64,000 nt of DNA from an uncultured Lachnospiraceae bacterium (lineage in GTDB: Bacteria > Bacillota > Clostridia > Lachnospirales > Lachnospiraceae), in NCBI GenBank assembly GCA_937920345.1, contig CALGVA010000053.1, forward strand, positions 1 to 64,000. The letters run 5' to 3'. The position numbers and the translations under genes were made by a program. The notes below the pieces were generated by a model that was not told where the DNA came from, did not search any database, and saw only the letters and a program-made list of their open reading frames with translations. How positions within the stretch are numbered: the first letter of the stretch is position 1; each line of letters begins with the position of its first letter. Below are positions 61,380 through 64,000 of the stretch, in pieces.

Positions 61380-64000
61380 ATGGATATCATACAGGACGCA
61401 ATCAGTCTTAATAAGCATATTTCAACATATGCTTTTGCCAATGAACAGACATGGGACGCATTTCGGGCAAGTGCGGACGGAAAAGACATCTACTTATACG
61501 GACTTGGAAACGCGGCCGGATATTTTATAGAAGTGTACAGTGAAAAGATCAAGCTTTGCGGCGTGATTGACAGTTACCTGAAGCTCCAGGGCTTTTGCAT
61601 GGGTGATTATCTGCCGGAAGCGGTGGAAACGTCATACGATCGGGTACCGATTTTCGATGCCGGCATCCTGGAGAAGCTGTCACCGGAGAAATCGGTTATC
61701 CTGATTTCTAATATCAATGCGTATGAAGAGATTGCAAGGTGGATATCTTCCTATAAGATAGAATGCTTTGTCCTGCTTTTGATGGAGGCGGCGGGTAGAA
61801 GTATGCATGGCGATCGGGGCGCCAGGTTGTCCGGCGGAAAGAGTGAATATGCAGCCCGATGCTGCAGACTGTCTGTAGAGAAGAACAAAATAGTATGCAT
61901 GATCGGGAAGTACGGCGGCCATGCAAGAGCTATTACGAATGCGCTGCTCAAAAGAAATGTGACGCCAAATAACAGGGATGGGGTAGAGCGTGAACTGGAT
62001 ATTGTCTGGCTGGTAACGGATTTAAGGAATTATGTTCCGGAAGGCGTGCGGCCGGTACTCATCAGAAACTGGAAGAAATATATTTATGAAATGGAGACAG
62101 CCGGGATATGGGTATTCGATATTGCTGTGCCGGATTATATATGTAAACGGAAGGGGCAGATATACATTCAGACAAAACACTGGTCAAGTATAACGCTGAA
62201 GAAGTTCTATCTGGACGATTCTTCGACCACCGGTACGGAGCGGGAAAAGGAACTTGTCAGATATAATGGCAGAATTATGGATTATATACTGGTCGGAAGT
62301 GAATTTGACATAGATACCTGCAAAAGCGGGTTTGCCTGTGACGGTGCGTTTGTGCGTGTCGGTTCACCGAGAACGGATGCAGTGTTTGATGGAAATAACA
62401 GAGATAAAGTCTATGCGAAATACCGTATAGCTGCGGATACACGCACGGTATTGTATGCGCCGACCTTTCGCTATAATAAGGTGGAAAAGAAAAAGAGAGC
62501 AGTACAGGGACTGGATTATACAAGTCTTCTGGAGAAGCTGGAGAAGAGATTCGGCGGGAAATGGAAGGTTTTGTTCAGGGGACACCCTTCGCTTCCGGAG
62601 AGCGGGGCGGATGCCGGCGGGAGCGGGGATGTCATTGATGTGAGCGGGTATGATGACAGCCAGGAACTTGTTGCCGCCTGTGATCTGCTTCTGTCCGATT
62701 ATTCCAGCATCATGTTTGAAGCGGCATTTGCCGGGAAGACAGTACTGCTGTTTGCACCGGATCAAAAGGAGTATATCGACAGGGAGCGGGAACTCTATAT
62801 TGATTATAAGGATCTGCCTTTTCCGGTTGCGGCGACAAATGAAGAACTGTGGGAGCGCATAGGATATTTTAATGATGATGTTTATAGAAGAAATGTGGAT
62901 TGCTTTCTGCAAAAGTATGGCGTTCATGAGGACGGACATGCCGGGGAGAGGGCTGCGGAATTTATGATGGGACTGCTGCGCGGGCCTTTGATCTCTGTCA
63001 TTATCCCCGTCTATAATACGGCCGCTTATCTGCCGCGCTGTATCGAGAGCGTGGCTGACCAGAATTACCGGAACCTGGAGATCATTCTGGTGGACGATGG
63101 ATCGACAGATGATTCTGCACGCATTTGTGAAGCGTATGCAAGGAAAGATTACCGGATCAGGCTCATAAAACAGCAAAACCGGGGGAATACCGCGGCGAGG
63201 AAAGCGGGACTTGGAGCCGCTGTGGGGGAGTATGTGATGTTCGTGGATTCCGACGACAGGGTTGGAAGCAGTCTGGTAGAGTTTTTGTATCGGCAGGTGG
63301 AGACGCATCATGCGGAACTGGTGATTTCCGACGTGCGCCTGATCCATGTAAGCGGGAGAGAGGAAGCGAGAAGAAACCTGATTGCCCCGGGAGCATATAC
63401 GAATCCGAAGGCGGCGGTGAGGAAGCTGTACTTCGACTATGAAGACTGTAAGTATGGCATTCTGCCGTATGTTTATGCCAAACTTTACCGTAGAGATCTG
63501 GCAGCCGGCGCTATGGAGCAGATCGACGACCGGATTCAGTATGATGAAGACAGGGCACTGGTATGGACCTGCCTTATGCAGGATATTACAGTGGCTTTTA
63601 CCGATTGTATGGAATACGATTACTGTCAGCGTGCGGAAGGACTGGTTCGCGCCAGAGACGAGATGTATCTGGCGAAAATCAATTTTTTCTACAGTTATAT
63701 GCGCAGGCTGTTTGAGAAGGAAGATGAGATTCTGATGAAGCAGCTTGAGCAGTATATCATCTGGAATGTGCGGATCGCATTGAAATGGAAACTGGGCATG
63801 TCCGAGAACGCGCTGGCGGTGGCTGAGGAGAATCACGGAGCGGACTTCGGCAGGCGGTTGGATTCCACAGTGCGGCCCGCTTTGGCGGAGAGTGGAATAA
63901 AAGTTTCAATTATTATACCGTCCTTAAACGCTGCGGCGTATATCCGGCAGTGCCTTGACAGCGTCAGGGTGCAGACGCTGCCGGAGATCGAGATTCTTTG
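61380..64000 (+). CDS. Rossmann module - CDP-glycerol transferase - tandem GT2 protein (3' end beyond window)
   Basis: The frame is open from ATG 61380, immediately after an in-frame TAA, to the window edge: more than 870 residues. Domain order: Rossmann module (about 30-140: DIYLYGLGNAAGYFIE, then GVIDS); a TagB/TagF-like glycerophosphotransferase (about 160-520: IYIQTKHWSSITLKKFYL, VLYAPTFRYNK, LFRGHPSLP, LLSDYSSIMFEAAF); a GT2 domain (about 537-770: ISVIIPVYNTAAYLPRCIE, VDDGSTDDSA, VMFVDSDDR); then the first strand of a second GT2 domain (about 840: VSIIIPSLNAAAYIRQCL) cut by the window. Such multi-domain proteins build repeating glycerophospho-glycan units. GAGAGG lies upstream. Confidence 0.87.
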   Translation, partial: MDIIQDAISLNKHISTYAFANEQTWDAFRASADGKDIYLYGLGNAAGYFIEVYSEKIKLCGVIDSYLKLQGFCMGDYLPEAVETSYDRVPIFDAGILEKLSPEKSVILISNINAYEEIARWISSYKIECFVLLLMEAAGRSMHGDRGARLSGGKSEYAARCCRLSVEKNKIVCMIGKYGGHARAITNALLKRNVTPNNRDGVERELDIVWLVTDLRNYVPEGVRPVLIRNWKKYIYEMETAGIWVFDIAVPDYICKRKGQIYIQTKHWSSITLKKFYLDDSSTTGTEREKELVRYNGRIMDYILVGSEFDIDTCKSGFACDGAFVRVGSPRTDAVFDGNNRDKVYAKYRIAADTRTVLYAPTFRYNKVEKKKRAVQGLDYTSLLEKLEKRFGGKWKVLFRGHPSLPESGADAGGSGDVIDVSGYDDSQELVAACDLLLSDYSSIMFEAAFAGKTVLLFAPDQKEYIDRERELYIDYKDLPFPVAATNEELWERIGYFNDDVYRRNVDCFLQKYGVHEDGHAGERAAEFMMGLLRGPLISVIIPVYNTAAYLPRCIESVADQNYRNLEIILVDDGSTDDSARICEAYARKDYRIRLIKQQNRGNTAARKAGLGAAVGEYVMFVDSDDRVGSSLVEFLYRQVETHHAELVISDVRLIHVSGREEARRNLIAPGAYTNPKAAVRKLYFDYEDCKYGILPYVYAKLYRRDLAAGAMEQIDDRIQYDEDRALVWTCLMQDITVAFTDCMEYDYCQRAEGLVRARDEMYLAKINFFYSYMRRLFEKEDEILMKQLEQYIIWNVRIALKWKLGMSENALAVAEENHGADFGRRLDSTVRPALAESGIKVSIIIPSLNAAAYIRQCLDSVRVQTLPEIEIL

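Noticed and set aside
61081..61530. 149-residue open frame overlapping two genes
   Set aside because: It starts inside the 790-residue gene and ends inside the next. Only the stretch near 61240-61346 resembles protein, as a duplicated SGNH tail, so it is recorded as a fragment.
62364..63836. 490-residue open frame on the minus strand
   Set aside because: It lies wholly opposite the multidomain transferase, whose domains are clearly recognisable. The minus-strand product shows no domain or ribosome site; it is a shadow of codon bias.

Overview
The window looks like a chromosomal segment of an anaerobic Firmicute, most likely a Lachnospiraceae-type Clostridium. The grounds are consistent AGGAGG-type ribosome binding sites, sigma-A style promoters, mid-range base composition, an S11 D-Ala-D-Ala carboxypeptidase, InlB-like repeats and CDP-glycerol transferases. 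The species cannot be named from sequence alone. Every gene I support lies on the + strand; the long minus-strand open frames are shadows of real genes.

Region 1 (1-16978) is a defence island, visibly AT-rich in its first 9.7 kb. It starts with the tail of a winged-helix protein. A tight four-gene operon follows: NurA-like nuclease, HerA-like ATPase, GHKL (Hsp90/MutL-type) ATPase and radical SAM enzyme (213-6282). I do not know a named antiviral system with this composition; it is the best candidate for an undescribed system here. Next comes an AAA15 ATPase plus RloB-like pair (6766-8722), bracketed by two copies of a 40-bp repeat (6465 and 9147) and by gene and insertion-sequence debris. A complete four-gene Wadjet operon, jetABCD (9786-16320), then leads into a DEDDh exonuclease.

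Region 2 (16975-26251) is ordinary cell-envelope and transport content. A TetR regulator with two matching palindromic operators sits before an ABC ATPase and FtsX-type permease. Then come a secreted InlB-repeat surface protein, a small membrane-anchored protein, two tandem hairpin-rich repeat units and a D-Ala-D-Ala carboxypeptidase.

Region 3 (26354 to the window end) is one very large co-directional glycan assembly cluster that runs off the right edge. It starts at a promoter with a perfect -35/-10 consensus followed by a leader of about 300 nt. It encodes three TagB/F-like glycerophosphotransferases (one fused to a beta-propeller, one fused to two GT2 domains) and a cytidylyltransferase-oxidoreductase fusion. 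It also encodes GT2, GT4 and DUF616-type glycosyltransferases, two sulfotransferase-like proteins, two asparagine-synthase-like amidotransferases (one lacking its catalytic cysteine), a NodU-type carbamoyltransferase, SAM methyltransferases, a radical SAM enzyme, an SGNH hydrolase and two citrate-lyase-ligase-like adenylyltransferase domains. The product should be a heavily decorated polymer or protein-linked glycan: glycerol-phosphorylated, sulfated, amidated, carbamoylated and methylated. I see no flippase, polymerase or initiating membrane transferase within the window.

The strongest structural signal in region 3 is a small GxGxxG Rossmann-like module of about 90-120 residues. It occurs about 16 times, in 15 of the 25 genes between 30584 and 64000. 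It is fused to the N or C terminus of unrelated enzymes, and one copy stands alone. A run of ten G inside a 790-residue gene (59644-59653) makes that gene a candidate for phase variation.
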